DNA of 64,000 bases from Paenibacillus rigui (GTDB lineage: Bacteria > Bacillota > Bacilli > Paenibacillales > NBRC-103111). This document shows, one piece after another, positions 8,568 to 16,529 of this stretch; position 1 is the first letter of the stretch, and every line of letters begins with the position of its first letter. The stretch covers positions 1 through 64,000 of the forward strand of contig NZ_NMQW01000014.1 in assembly GCF_002234615.1 (NCBI RefSeq). The letters run 5' to 3'. The notes beneath the pieces were generated by a model. It saw only the letters and a list, made by a program, of their open reading frames with translations, had not been told where the DNA came from and made no database searches. Made by a program: the position numbers and the translations under genes.

Positions 8568-9575
8568 TCAGGGGGATTTGGGTTCGCTCGGCTGCTCGTA
8601 TGCCAATTGGGGTAAATTCTCATCGCCTGAAATCGTCAGACTCATTTTGTGCGTTCCGTTTTCAAAGGTATGGGAGTCGCTATTGACATAAAAAGCTCCA
8701 ACGATGCGGGTAAGAGAATCTTTGACATAGACTGCGGTTCCCGAGATGACTTCCAGGTTGCCGATGGCCTCAACGGTAGCATCGTCTTTGATTTTCCCAT
8801 GCTCTTGCGCCAATTGGGCTGCCAGTTGGGCGATTTGCGAAGCGTTTATGTCGGATTGGGCCCGTTCCAGATGCTGCATGGTACCGAAGGCTTGAATTAA
8901 CTCCTCGGATGCGATCATGCTTTCGATCGGATGTTTCTCCTCATCCCCGCCGATGACTTTAATTTGGGTCCGGAGCTCTTCGATAGATTGCGAATAGGAA
9001 GCACCAAGCAGATTCGTTGTATCTTCAAGCACCCAATCGGTTATTTTACTCCCACGCTCCGTCAATTGGACTGCACCTTCCCTGGCTGAAAGCAGAAAGC
9101 GCCGGCCCGTCTGCTTGCGCGTCTCGGTAAGCGCGGTGACGATCATGTCCCACACGGTTTTGTCCCGTAAGATCAGCTTGGGAATGACGTATTCGGTATC
9201 GGCAATTTCACCTACTGGAATTTGGAAATGAGCACAGAGCTCACGAATGATGGCAGAGGCGGTCATGGAACTAAATTTCCGGGAATCCGTGTTTTTGGTT
9301 AAATAAATGTTCTCATCGTAGGCTGTGATGGACATTTTTCCTTTGGCATCGATATTGTGTTGGAAAATGACGCCTCGGAACAGCTCCGAATCGCCATCCA
9401 GCAGCCTCAGCTCTTTTCCCAGCTCGATGCTGACTGCCTGTGCCGTTCCATCGATCGTGTTGGTGATAGACACCTCCAGCTTACGATAAGCCTGTGTGAT
9501 GTCGCCGGACCAAGTGACCGAGTTGACGATGGGATCGAGGTATATCTCCTGGTTGTATAGCACTTGAAGGGTCAT
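8568..9575 (-). CDS. xkdQ: baseplate hub protein (XkdQ)
   Basis: A 335-residue XkdQ-family protein, related to the gp27/gpD hub that closes the tail tube. Family features are YNQEIYLDPIVNSVTWSGD at the N-terminus, MSITAYDENIYLTKN near residue 90 and a C-terminal FYVNSDSHTFENGTHKMSL segment. ATG overlaps the stop of the upstream LysM gene by 4 bases (ATGA). Length is typical for the family. Confidence 0.9.
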   Translation of the reverse strand: MTLQVLYNQEIYLDPIVNSVTWSGDITQAYRKLEVSITNTIDGTAQAVSIELGKELRLLDGDSELFRGVIFQHNIDAKGKMSITAYDENIYLTKNTDSRKFSSMTASAIIRELCAHFQIPVGEIADTEYVIPKLILRDKTVWDMIVTALTETRKQTGRRFLLSAREGAVQLTERGSKITDWVLEDTTNLLGASYSQSIEELRTQIKVIGGDEEKHPIESMIASEELIQAFGTMQHLERAQSDINASQIAQLAAQLAQEHGKIKDDATVEAIGNLEVISGTAVYVKDSLTRIVGAFYVNSDSHTFENGTHKMSLTISGDENLPQLAYEQPSEPKSP

Positions 9576-10261
9576 TGGGGAATCACCAACGTCTGTCCAG
9601 GGTAGATGAGATTCGGATTCGGACCGATTACCTCTTGATTCAGCTCATATATGCGTGGCCATTGGTCTCCGGCACCCAGCGTCTTTTGGGCGATATGCCA
9701 TAGCGTATCTCCTTTGCGGACCTCATAGCTTTCCGGTGGGATTGCAGGATCGGGGCGGGAGGTATTCTCCGACAGCAGGACACTTCCATCGTCAGATGGG
9801 GTAAGTCTTTTGAACTCGATGGAACGGTATTCCTTTAAAGTTAAATCATAAAAAAGGTCTCCGACATGACCGGCTCGCTCCTCATAGGAAAAAGAACGAA
9901 TTGTCACAGGCACGTTGATCAATTGGTACAAGCGCTCCGGGGCCTCTTGATTAGAACGGGCCACCTCCAGCTGGACGGGCTTTCGGCCATTCATCCAAGC
10001 TTGAAGCTGCTCGACCATCGTCCATGGTTCCTTAAACTCGTTGAGAGATTCACAATAGGAAGGGCTGTAATCTCTAGGAAAAAAGGAAGAAAAGGTGAAT
10101 TCCCGCAATTTCGGGTTTCCCATGAATGTATATTCCCCGAGCTGTGTGACCTCAACATCTTCGAAGCCTCCGGTTGCGGACACTTTGATCGTCTCCGGAT
10201 TCACGGGAATGCGCAGCTTCTCCTCCGTATTTAACGAAAGCCAGATAGCTATATTATTCAT
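9572..10261 (-). CDS. xkdP: LysM-domain tail protein (XkdP)
   Basis: A 229-residue tail protein. The N-terminal part carries the XkdP core (SLNTEEKLRIPVNPETIKV, FSSFFPRDYSPS). The C-terminal 50 residues form one LysM domain, YEVRKGDTLWHIAQ to YPGQTLVIPQ. The LysM domain may anchor the hub or touch peptidoglycan during injection. Its ATG overlaps the tape-measure stop (TGATG) and GGAGG lies upstream, so the two are translationally coupled. Confidence 0.92.
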   Translation of the reverse strand: MNNIAIWLSLNTEEKLRIPVNPETIKVSATGGFEDVEVTQLGEYTFMGNPKLREFTFSSFFPRDYSPSYCESLNEFKEPWTMVEQLQAWMNGRKPVQLEVARSNQEAPERLYQLINVPVTIRSFSYEERAGHVGDLFYDLTLKEYRSIEFKRLTPSDDGSVLLSENTSRPDPAIPPESYEVRKGDTLWHIAQKTLGAGDQWPRIYELNQEVIGPNPNLIYPGQTLVIPQ

Positions 10262-12135
10262 CAGCTTAGCGCCTCCATTTTGCGTACGAAAATACCCATG
10301 ACGTTATCAATTTCCGCTTCGCTCATACGTTCCCCGTGATAATGAAAATTGAATTGAAGCGGGGACCTGGCATCGCCGCTGCGCCATGCGTCGGCTTCAG
10401 CTTTGGTTTGGACACGCTCGTCCTTATGGAGGAGGGCGTGGTAGCCGTTGTAGGGAACGCGGTCGAGCCCGCCGGCGTGATGGTACATACTAGGGACATT
10501 CTGCGAAGGCAGTAGTCGAGGACCATTTGAAAAAGGGACGGATGAATTATTAGAGGCTGCAGCGACTTTATCCCTTTCGGCAACCGCATCCTTTGCAGCG
10601 TAACTGCCATACAGACCAAGGCCAGCTCCAAGACCAGCGCCGATCAAAACCCCATAAGGACCAAATATGGCTCCCATCTCAGCACCCAAGAATCCCCCGA
10701 TGATTGTCATAAGCAGGGGATTTTCTGCGATCGTTCTCTCAAGTCCCTCGATAATCCCGCCCGCAATGCGGATTCCTATGTCCTGGGCTACAGGCAACAG
10801 GGGCTCAACAATCGTTTTGATGCTATCCGTAAGGGAGGCGGCAAGCAGCTCCGTCGTCTTACTGATTTGCTCTTGCCCTCCTGACTTTAGCCATGTATTG
10901 AAATTATTTAAAAGGTCGTCCAATATAAATGCGATTTTGGCAGGAACGGACAAATTCATAAATTCAGGGTTATTAAAATATTGGGTCTTAACATAGTTAA
11001 AAGCGAACTGGAATGCATTTAAAATGGCATCCGTTGCACCGAATGCTGCAGTATGAATCATTTGCCCCCATTGACTTATCGTGGAGCTATTCTGGCTAAT
11101 CCAACCCATAAGCATCTCCAACCGCGGTTTTAACGCATTGGAAATCCCGTCTCCCCATTTCTGAAGCAGACTATTTTCAAAGGTTTTTTTGAGTTGACTA
11201 TAAAGTCCTTCTAACGTTTGGCCTTGCTTTGCCATAGCAGAAGGGAATCGGTTATTCATACCGTCCGTTAAATCTTTGAGGGCCTTGTCTGCCGGGAGGG
11301 TACCTGACTCAGCCATTTCATTCAAATCGTCGGTACTTACTTTAATTTTGCCGGACAAAATGTCCCAGGCCGGAATTCCAGCCTCGACAAGTTTGTCCAT
11401 CTCTTCACTGCTTACTTTTCCATCCAATTTCATTTTGGCTAAGGCCCCAGTGATTTCATCGAAACTCTCGCTGCCTAGTCCCAATCCTGTCGTAGCATTG
11501 CCAACCGCAGTCAGCATAGGGACAACGCTCTCGGCCGTCATTCCATAAGAGAGCAGTTTCTTGGATGCTTCCCGTATTTGTGGGAGCTCGAATGGAGATT
11601 TATTGGAAAAAGCGGCAAGCTCATCGCTAAATTGCTTGGCTTTATCGCTGCTGCCCAGCATACTTTCAAAGGCAATGTTGGCTTGCTCTGCATCGGAGGA
11701 CAGCTTGAGCGCGGCCTTGCTAACGGCATAGGTAGATTTGACTGCAGCTCCACCAATGGTTGAGAGCAGACCTCCTCCGCTTCCTTCTGCAGCTGCTGCC
11801 GAGGATCCCTTTGCACCAGCTGCAGGTAATGCACCCTTGAAAGAAGCGGATGCATTCTTTGCAACACGACCGAATAGGGCGGTTTGGGCTGTGAGCAGCA
11901 TGAGGTTGGATGAAGCTGATAAGCTCCCTTTTTTTATGGAAGTGAATGCGTTCTTGGCACTTAGGTTTAATACGGCAAAAGAGGCTACAGCCGCTACATT
12001 TAGCAAGGCTAGTCTTTTTACAGCGGTAGTAGCCAAGGTTGTAACCTTGGTAAAACGAATGATTTCTTTTGTAATTTTTCTCATTTTTCCACTAAATTTA
12101 TCGTCAAGCTCGACGACGACCTTCACGTAATCCAT
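10261..12135 (-). CDS. xkdO: tail tape-measure protein
   Basis: A 624-residue tape-measure protein that sets tail length. The tape-measure N-terminal domain lies at about residues 140-320, with motifs ANIAFESMLGSSDKAKQF and ASKKLLSYGMTAESVVPML. Hydrophobic glycine-rich segments follow at about 465-515 and a charged C-terminus ends the protein. It is much shorter than the PBSX protein. By the usual rule of about 0.15 nm per residue the tail would be near 90 nm, which is inference. Its ATG overlaps by one base the stop of the frameshifted chaperone extension. Confidence 0.92.
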   Translation of the reverse strand: MDYVKVVVELDDKFSGKMRKITKEIIRFTKVTTLATTAVKRLALLNVAAVASFAVLNLSAKNAFTSIKKGSLSASSNLMLLTAQTALFGRVAKNASASFKGALPAAGAKGSSAAAAEGSGGGLLSTIGGAAVKSTYAVSKAALKLSSDAEQANIAFESMLGSSDKAKQFSDELAAFSNKSPFELPQIREASKKLLSYGMTAESVVPMLTAVGNATTGLGLGSESFDEITGALAKMKLDGKVSSEEMDKLVEAGIPAWDILSGKIKVSTDDLNEMAESGTLPADKALKDLTDGMNNRFPSAMAKQGQTLEGLYSQLKKTFENSLLQKWGDGISNALKPRLEMLMGWISQNSSTISQWGQMIHTAAFGATDAILNAFQFAFNYVKTQYFNNPEFMNLSVPAKIAFILDDLLNNFNTWLKSGGQEQISKTTELLAASLTDSIKTIVEPLLPVAQDIGIRIAGGIIEGLERTIAENPLLMTIIGGFLGAEMGAIFGPYGVLIGAGLGAGLGLYGSYAAKDAVAERDKVAAASNNSSVPFSNGPRLLPSQNVPSMYHHAGGLDRVPYNGYHALLHKDERVQTKAEADAWRSGDARSPLQFNFHYHGERMSEAEIDNVMGIFVRKMEALS

Positions 12136-12694
12136 TACCTGCCACCTCCTCGTTGGGCTGCCTTTTCTTCATCCTCGAGCTGGACTAGGACGGATGCGAG
12201 CATAGCCATTCTCGAGGCATAAGGCTTTGCATAAAATTCGTCAGGCGGGATATGGTATCGCTGGAACAGGACATGAACCAAGAACGGCACACCGCCTGAC
12301 CGGATTAGTTTTTTAGGTCGTCGATCGTCTCGTCGGTATCACCGAAGCCCGAGAGGGCAAGCCCTTCGTTCACAACGCGCTCGATTTCACCGGGGAGCAG
12401 CGCTTTGCGGACGCAGTCGACCGCATTCATTGCATTATGCTTTTTCATCAGGTCGCTGTTCCCGAAATCGACGTTCATTACCATATGGGTAATGAGGATA
12501 GCTTTGAATTTCTCATTATCCACCTCGCGCTCCCGGTTCTTGCCTGTGCCTGTATAAAAGGTAGCCTGCTCCCGAGCCTTGTCCAGCGTACCGGAATCGA
12601 TCGCCTTAATCAGCAGAGTCGTCTGCAGGCGGCGAAGAAGGACCTCTTTTTCAATAGTCAAATCCGCGGTTAAAAAAGCTTGCAATGCATCCAT
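12135..12694 (-). CDS. frameshifted tail assembly chaperone (long form)
   Basis: Predicted 186-residue fusion made by a -1 ribosomal slip on A AAA AAC (12308-12314), two codons before the short-form stop. The -1 frame then stays open for 57 codons, from Leu-Ile-Arg to a glycine- and arginine-rich end. Its TAA overlaps the tape-measure ATG by one base. Paired short and frameshifted chaperones in front of the tape-measure gene are conserved in long-tailed phages. The heptamer is exactly in frame. The ratio of the two forms cannot be told from sequence. Confidence 0.85.
12305..12694 (-). CDS. xkdN: tail assembly chaperone, short form (XkdN-like)
   Basis: A 129-residue XkdN-like chaperone that is thought to coat the tape-measure protein during tail assembly. 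ATG at 12694 is chosen because GGAGG lies 8 bases upstream. An upstream GTG would add 17 residues but lacks a good site. The N-terminal segment MDALQAFLTADLTIEK and the family-like TGTGKNREREVDNEKF stretch are visible. The stop codon directly follows the slippery heptamer that produces the long form. Confidence 0.85.
   Translation of the reverse strand: MDALQAFLTADLTIEKEVLLRRLQTTLLIKAIDSGTLDKAREQATFYTGTGKNREREVDNEKFKAILITHMVMNVDFGNSDLMKKHNAMNAVDCVRKALLPGEIERVVNEGLALSGFGDTDETIDDLKN
12308..12314 (-). promoter_or_regulatory. -1 frameshift slippery heptamer AAAAAAC
   Basis: Read in the zero frame as CTA AAA AAC TAA, this gives the canonical X XXY YYZ heptamer A AAA AAC. It lies immediately before the stop codon. 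A downstream stimulatory hairpin was not clearly seen. Confidence 0.85.
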
Positions 12695-12807
12695 GTCATC
12701 ATCCTCCAAAGGGTTATTAGAAAAAGGAACCCGGCGTGTGATCACGTCGGATTCCGGTATCGTTAACGCAGCAGGGGCTGCGGAATATGTTAGCCTAGCC
12801 TCGTGGA

Positions 12808-13254
12808 TTAGTTCGCTTTAATCTCGGAAAGCCACTCGAAATCATCGAACACGAACGGCCATTCCGTCTCCACGATCGTGCCATGCTCGAACTTCATAAT
12901 GTCGATCTTGGTAAACTGCACCCCTTTGAGACGCACATACTCGTAGCCATACGCTTCCGGGTCGTTCAGCTTCATATTCAGCTCGGTAACGAAGGCTTTG
13001 CTGCCGCTGTTCATGACCTGAGCTACTTTACGGGCCAGCTCAGAGGTCACTTTGTACCCCTTGATGGTACCCGACAGTTCGATGGTACCGGCTTTGTTGC
13101 CGCTGATGCGGGAGCCGGCCCGTTTGATTTTCTCGTACGAAATTTCGGCTGCAGCCTCACCCGAGTAAAAGTTAGAGAGCCATTGTCCTTCACTGTAAAT
13201 CTCGCCGAAGCTGCCTTGAATCGTTCTGGTGGAATCCAACATATTTGGCTTCAT
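12808..13254 (-). CDS. xkdM: tail tube protein (XkdM)
   Basis: A 148-residue XkdM-family tube protein that polymerises into the inner rigid tube. The start MKPNMLDSTRTIQGSFGEIY, the central GTIELSGTIKGYKVTS and the ending WPFVFDDFEWLSEIKAN are characteristic. It directly follows the sheath gene, as in PBSX. An AAGGACGG-type site lies upstream. Length is normal for the family. Confidence 0.93.
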   Translation of the reverse strand: MKPNMLDSTRTIQGSFGEIYSEGQWLSNFYSGEAAAEISYEKIKRAGSRISGNKAGTIELSGTIKGYKVTSELARKVAQVMNSGSKAFVTELNMKLNDPEAYGYEYVRLKGVQFTKIDIMKFEHGTIVETEWPFVFDDFEWLSEIKAN

Positions 13255-13299
13255 GCCTATGCACCGTCCTTCATTTTATGTTGTAAATGATTGAGCTTG

Positions 13300-14349
13300 T
13301 TAAATGGCGACTGTAAGGAAAATACGTTCCATCGAGTCGATCTCGCGATAGCTGATCAGCAAATAGACGGAGTCGCCTGTGCTCTGATGCTGAGGATCCA
13401 GGCTGACGTTGATGTCAGACAACGCGTTGGACGTTTCCAGCGTTTCCAGGTACGCCTTGACGGCACTGATCAATGCGGCTTGTCCATCGATGTTGTTATC
13501 GATCTTGCCGATGTAGGCATCGTTGGCGGTTTGCGTGACGTCGGTGCTGACCGCTTGGCGGGTGCGGACGGCGCGGATTTTGTGCTTGCTTGTCGTCAAG
13601 CCCTGCTCCACCTTCACCTTCTCGCCGTCATGCACCAAAACGAGCGATCCCGCCAGCAGCGCATCCTTGATCTGTGTGTTGGTCAGACGTTTCGTCACAT
13701 CGGAGGCTTGAATCGGAGCATAGGTGATGGAACGGTTGATGCTGGTTCCTGCGACCAAGCCCGCGATGTAGGGGGCGAATTGCGACGAGCTGTAGGTTGC
13801 ATTGCCTACCGTTACGCCGCTGATCAGGTTGATGATGTAATCGTCCTTGTTCAGGCCGGAGCGGGAGTTGCCCTGCACAGGGTCGGCATCGGACACGGCA
13901 TTGCCGCCGATCACCGCCATGAAATGCTTGCCTTCTTCCCGATTGGCGGCAATCCAGGCCTTCAGCGCGGCTTGCTCGCTTTCGTTGTATTCTCCGTCGA
14001 AGACGAATACGTTGAATGGGCGCGTATCATAAGCCGTACGCATATCCGCGTAATCTGCCGCCGTCGCGCTATCCGGTAACGTGTAAACGAGCACCTCTTT
14101 AGCGCCGCCCTGCAGAGCCAGCTTGATCGATTGAATAGAGTCGGCCCCGAATAGCTTCAAAGCCTCGGTTTCTGTCGTTACCGTATAAAAGGCTTTGGCC
14201 GCTGCCGTACCGCCTGTGAAGGACTTCAGCGGAACGGCAACGACCCCGCGCTGTCCACCGGTAATTTGCGCTGCCGCCGCTTCTTTAAAATTCATATACA
14301 AACCCGGACGAACCGGTAATGATGTCAAATCCCAACTGCCTCCTGCCAT
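13300..14349 (-). CDS. xkdK: contractile tail sheath protein (XkdK)
   Basis: A 349-residue sheath subunit that contracts around the tube. The N-terminal signature PVRPGLYMNFKEAA, the middle RPFNVFVFDGEYNE and the C-terminal ALSDINVSLDPQHQSTGDSVYL segment match the family. At 349 residues it is shorter than B. subtilis XkdK and closer to compact diffocin-type sheaths. AAGGAGG lies before the ATG. It proves that the particle is contractile (R-type), not a flexible tail. Confidence 0.94.
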   Translation of the reverse strand: MAGGSWDLTSLPVRPGLYMNFKEAAAAQITGGQRGVVAVPLKSFTGGTAAAKAFYTVTTETEALKLFGADSIQSIKLALQGGAKEVLVYTLPDSATAADYADMRTAYDTRPFNVFVFDGEYNESEQAALKAWIAANREEGKHFMAVIGGNAVSDADPVQGNSRSGLNKDDYIINLISGVTVGNATYSSSQFAPYIAGLVAGTSINRSITYAPIQASDVTKRLTNTQIKDALLAGSLVLVHDGEKVKVEQGLTTSKHKIRAVRTRQAVSTDVTQTANDAYIGKIDNNIDGQAALISAVKAYLETLETSNALSDINVSLDPQHQSTGDSVYLLISYREIDSMERIFLTVAI

Positions 14350-14431
14350 AGTAAAGCCTCCTTGTTAGTAGGTATTTTGCTTTTGCTGATGAGCTGCCGA
14401 TAGCTCATTAGGACCGTGATATGAAACCGTC

Positions 14432-14878
14432 CTACACCGTCACCTGCTGTACGTAGACATGCTGCATTTTCTCGTACGATTCCTGTGTTCGTGCCGTGCG
14501 TCCTTCCGTTCGCAGACTCCCGGTACAAATAAACAGGCCATTCCCGGTCGGATTAGGCGTAGAAAAAGTAAAGGATGCGATACGAAGGAACCGCGGCGCA
14601 TCCGTGATAGGAATGAGCTGGGTTTGGTAGACGAGGGAGCTGAGCAGGTCCATTGTCTCCAGTACCGCTTCTGTGCCCGTTCCTGCATATCGGAGCTGGA
14701 ATTCCCGCTCTGTACGGATGTGCAGATGCGTCTCCGATTTGCGTACGTCGTTCATTAAGGCAACGCTGAAGCTGTCGGCCGCGGGCTCCTGAGGCATGTC
14801 ATGCAGCAGGACCTGGGCGGACGGGAATTTCTCCTTCAGAAAGGCTTCAATCGAATGCATTTCCGTGATGAGTGACAC
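14432..14878 (-). CDS. putative tail terminator/completion protein
   Basis: A 148-residue protein with a GTG start preceded by GGGGGTGA. Its place just before the sheath gene, size and mixed alpha/beta pattern fit a tail terminator or tail completion protein that caps the tube. Segments such as REFQLRYAGTGTEAVLETMDLL and TNPTG-like loops are compatible, but no strong signature is recognised. The role is inferred from gene order. Confidence 0.6.
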   Translation of the reverse strand: MSLITEMHSIEAFLKEKFPSAQVLLHDMPQEPAADSFSVALMNDVRKSETHLHIRTEREFQLRYAGTGTEAVLETMDLLSSLVYQTQLIPITDAPRFLRIASFTFSTPNPTGNGLFICTGSLRTEGRTARTQESYEKMQHVYVQQVTV

Positions 14879-14899
14879 AGCGTCACCCCCTTTGCAAAA

Positions 14900-15013
14900 T
14901 TAATGGCGTGCCGCTTCACAGCATCTTTGGATAGCGGTACGAAAATGTTGCAGCGGATCCCCTCTGGATGTCTCGTTCGTTTTCCGAATGTGCTTCAGCC
15001 GCCGATACGTCAT
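14900..15013 (-). CDS. 37-residue basic protein of the tailocin cluster
   Basis: A small gene with a strong AAGGAGGTGA site 8 bases before its ATG at 15013. It encodes 37 residues starting MTYRRLKHIRKTNETSRG and ending RCCEAARH, rich in Arg, Lys and His. It lies between two cluster genes in the same direction. The function is unknown. The ribosome binding site is the main support, and no family is recognised. Confidence 0.55.
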   Translation of the reverse strand: MTYRRLKHIRKTNETSRGDPLQHFRTAIQRCCEAARH

Positions 15014-15143
15014 GATATAGTCACCTCCTTGGTGCTTCATTACCGGAGTCAGCACCGCTTGCACAAGCGATGCTTCAACCGTTTCATAACGTATAGGCTT
15101 GAGGAGGGGGAGAAGTAAAGGTAAGTTAATAACTTTTTTAAAA

Positions 15144-15647
15144 TTACTTATTATGGTCGTGGGATTTATAGGGGGGAGTCCCCATATTCGGGAGGAAATA
15201 AGTGTGAATGGGGCCGGGGGCCGTATCTTTCTCGTACTGGGCGGCCCGCTGCGCATTGCGGATCCGGGCCTGCTCGTCCAGCAGCAGAAGCTCGGCTGTC
15301 GAACGGTAACGACGCTTCGGTACGGCGTACCGTTTGCCGTCGGCTGCGATCTCTTCGGCTACCTTCAGCGTTACCTCGCGGTTATGCCGCAGGTCCAGCT
15401 GCCAAGTACTCATAATCGGGTGACTGGTATGGGACACTTTGTAAGGATTCCGATCTGTCAGCTCCTCTTTCAGAATATAGTCTGCCAGCCGCTCCAATGG
15501 GGTCGTATCAGGGACGGTGTCCGTCGAGTTGATGTACGAGTCGATCAGCTTCTGAATTTCTTGCATGCGCACATGGCGATCCATGATGCTGCACATGACC
15601 AGCTTGCGGACCTGCTGCTCGAATTCCACTTTATAATTAAAGCTCAT
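15144..15647 (-). CDS. uncharacterised tailocin cluster protein
   Basis: A 167-residue soluble protein beginning MSFNYKVEFEQQVRKLV. ATG at 15647 is preferred over GTG at 15656 because an AGGTGA site lies at the right distance from the ATG. The sequence is charged and helical, with MQEIQKLIDSYINS near residue 28 and a proline- and histidine-containing tail. The start region overlaps the end of the sigma-like gene by 11 bases, so it is translated from the same message. No domain is recognised. It could be a regulatory or assembly protein. Confidence 0.75.
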   Translation of the reverse strand: MSFNYKVEFEQQVRKLVMCSIMDRHVRMQEIQKLIDSYINSTDTVPDTTPLERLADYILKEELTDRNPYKVSHTSHPIMSTWQLDLRHNREVTLKVAEEIAADGKRYAVPKRRYRSTAELLLLDEQARIRNAQRAAQYEKDTAPGPIHTYFLPNMGTPPYKSHDHNK

Positions 15648-16038
15648 GCCGATCACCTGCCTTGCATTCTTCCATCCTGTTCTCGAGCTCCCCCCAGTGG
15701 CGAAAGACGGCTGCGATCTTCTCTGTCGCGCAGCAGATGGCCTGCTTCACCGCTTGCTTGGTGATGCCCATGAGCACGCCGGCGGTATCCAGCGTCAGGT
15801 CGCAGCCGTACACCCATGCGATCGATTCGCTTTGGCGTGGCGTGAGTGAGGCGACCGACATGGCCTGGTGCAGATCCGTTAAAATATCGATTCCGGCATA
15901 ATCTCCCGGATAGTACGTTCTTGAGCGGATATGATGACCGTCTCGAAGCAGCAGCGCGATGCCCTTGGCATCGATCACTGCATATTTGCGGGTATACTCC
16001 CGGGCACCTTTGTCCAAATCTATAATTATTTTTCCCAT
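15637..16038 (-). CDS. sigma-factor-like activator of the tailocin operon (Xpf-like)
   Basis: A 133-residue protein whose C-terminal half is a sigma-70 region 4-like helix-turn-helix. The segment LTPRQSESIAWVYGCDLTLDTAGVLMGITKQAVKQAI lies at about residues 66-101. The N-terminal half lacks region 2. PBSX carries a similar sigma-like positive control factor, Xpf, that switches on its late operon. Here it is the first gene of the cluster, with GGAGG before the ATG. It is probably the link between SOS induction and structural gene expression. A LexA-type box lies about 180 bases upstream. Confidence 0.75.
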   Translation of the reverse strand: MGKIIIDLDKGAREYTRKYAVIDAKGIALLLRDGHHIRSRTYYPGDYAGIDILTDLHQAMSVASLTPRQSESIAWVYGCDLTLDTAGVLMGITKQAVKQAICCATEKIAAVFRHWGELENRMEECKAGDRHEL

Positions 16039-16198
16039 AGGCGAAACCTCCGTATGAAAGATCAGATTGGGTATAACGATAAAGCTTTCTTAGCTTGAGA
16101 GATGTTGTCGGAGCCATCATTCCAGCAGCGAGCAGAGGCAGTGCACGAACAGGATATGATCCCTTCTTGGTGCGTTGTAAAAGAAATAGGTTTCCAAA

Positions 16199-16231
16199 AA
16201 CACGAACAAAATAAGAACACTTGTTCGTGTT
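16199..16231. promoter_or_regulatory. 11-bp inverted repeat upstream of the tailocin operon
   Basis: AACACGAACAA (16199-16209) and TTGTTCGTGTT (16221-16231) are perfect inverted repeats with an 11-base spacer, overlapping the LexA-type box. Either a second operator or a cruciform-prone control site is possible. No clear promoter hexamers could be assigned here. The rest of 16039-16198 shows only the ribosome binding site of the sigma-like gene. Confidence 0.6.
16214..16227 (-). promoter_or_regulatory. LexA (SOS) box
   Basis: On the minus strand the sequence reads CGAACAAGTGTTCT. This fits the B. subtilis LexA/DinR consensus CGAACRNRYGTTYC at 13 of 14 positions. It sits about 180 bases upstream of the first tailocin gene. 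Repression by LexA and release on DNA damage is the expected logic. Confidence 0.7.
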
Positions 16232-16387
16232 AATTATTCTAATCTCTTCCAGCTGGGAAAGCAAGGAGGAAAAAAATGCTTTTTTCGTATAGGATTAGCG
16301 TCATTACAGGGATTAACAGGCATAGACCTTGAATTTCCTATGGATTCCTTCAATTTTCTTGAAATTGAACCTATTTTTCATCAATCC

Positions 16388-16440
16388 GAACAGAACAATA
16401 ATACGAACACTAGAACATACGAACATACGAACACAGGAAC
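16388..16440 (+). repeat. 8-bp periodic GAAC direct-repeat array
   Basis: GAAC occurs at 16405, 16413, 16421, 16429 and 16437, exactly every 8 bases, with the units GAACACTA, GAACATAC (twice), GAACACAG and GAACAACA. Two further copies lie at 16388 and 16393. The array is between the tailocin control region and lrgB. It may be a regulator array of LexA-like half-sites or a slippage-grown minisatellite. Confidence 0.6.
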
Positions 16441-16494
16441 AACAAGGGAGATGGGAGGGGCCTAAAGGAGTAGGAGATAAGGGGAGATGGGAAC

Positions 16495-16529
16495 AAATAA
16501 AAAAGGCTTTACAGAAACCACTGTAAAGC
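16495..16529 (-). terminator. terminator of the lrgAB operon
   Basis: A 10-bp stem GGCTTTACAG/CTGTAAAGCC with a 6-base loop is followed on the minus strand by TTTTTTATTT. The stem overlaps the last codons of lrgB. Confidence 0.9.

Noticed and set aside
14325-14528. 67-codon frame just before the sheath gene
   Set aside because: It contains the sheath ribosome binding site and overlaps both neighbours, with no site of its own.
1874-16038. Complete prophage
   Set aside because: No integrase, attachment repeats, terminase, portal, capsid or replication genes were seen, and the flanks show no duplication of tRNA ends.
16329-16526. 65-codon plus-strand frame over the GAAC repeats
   Set aside because: It has no ribosome binding site, encodes repeat-derived residues and ends in the lrgB terminator.
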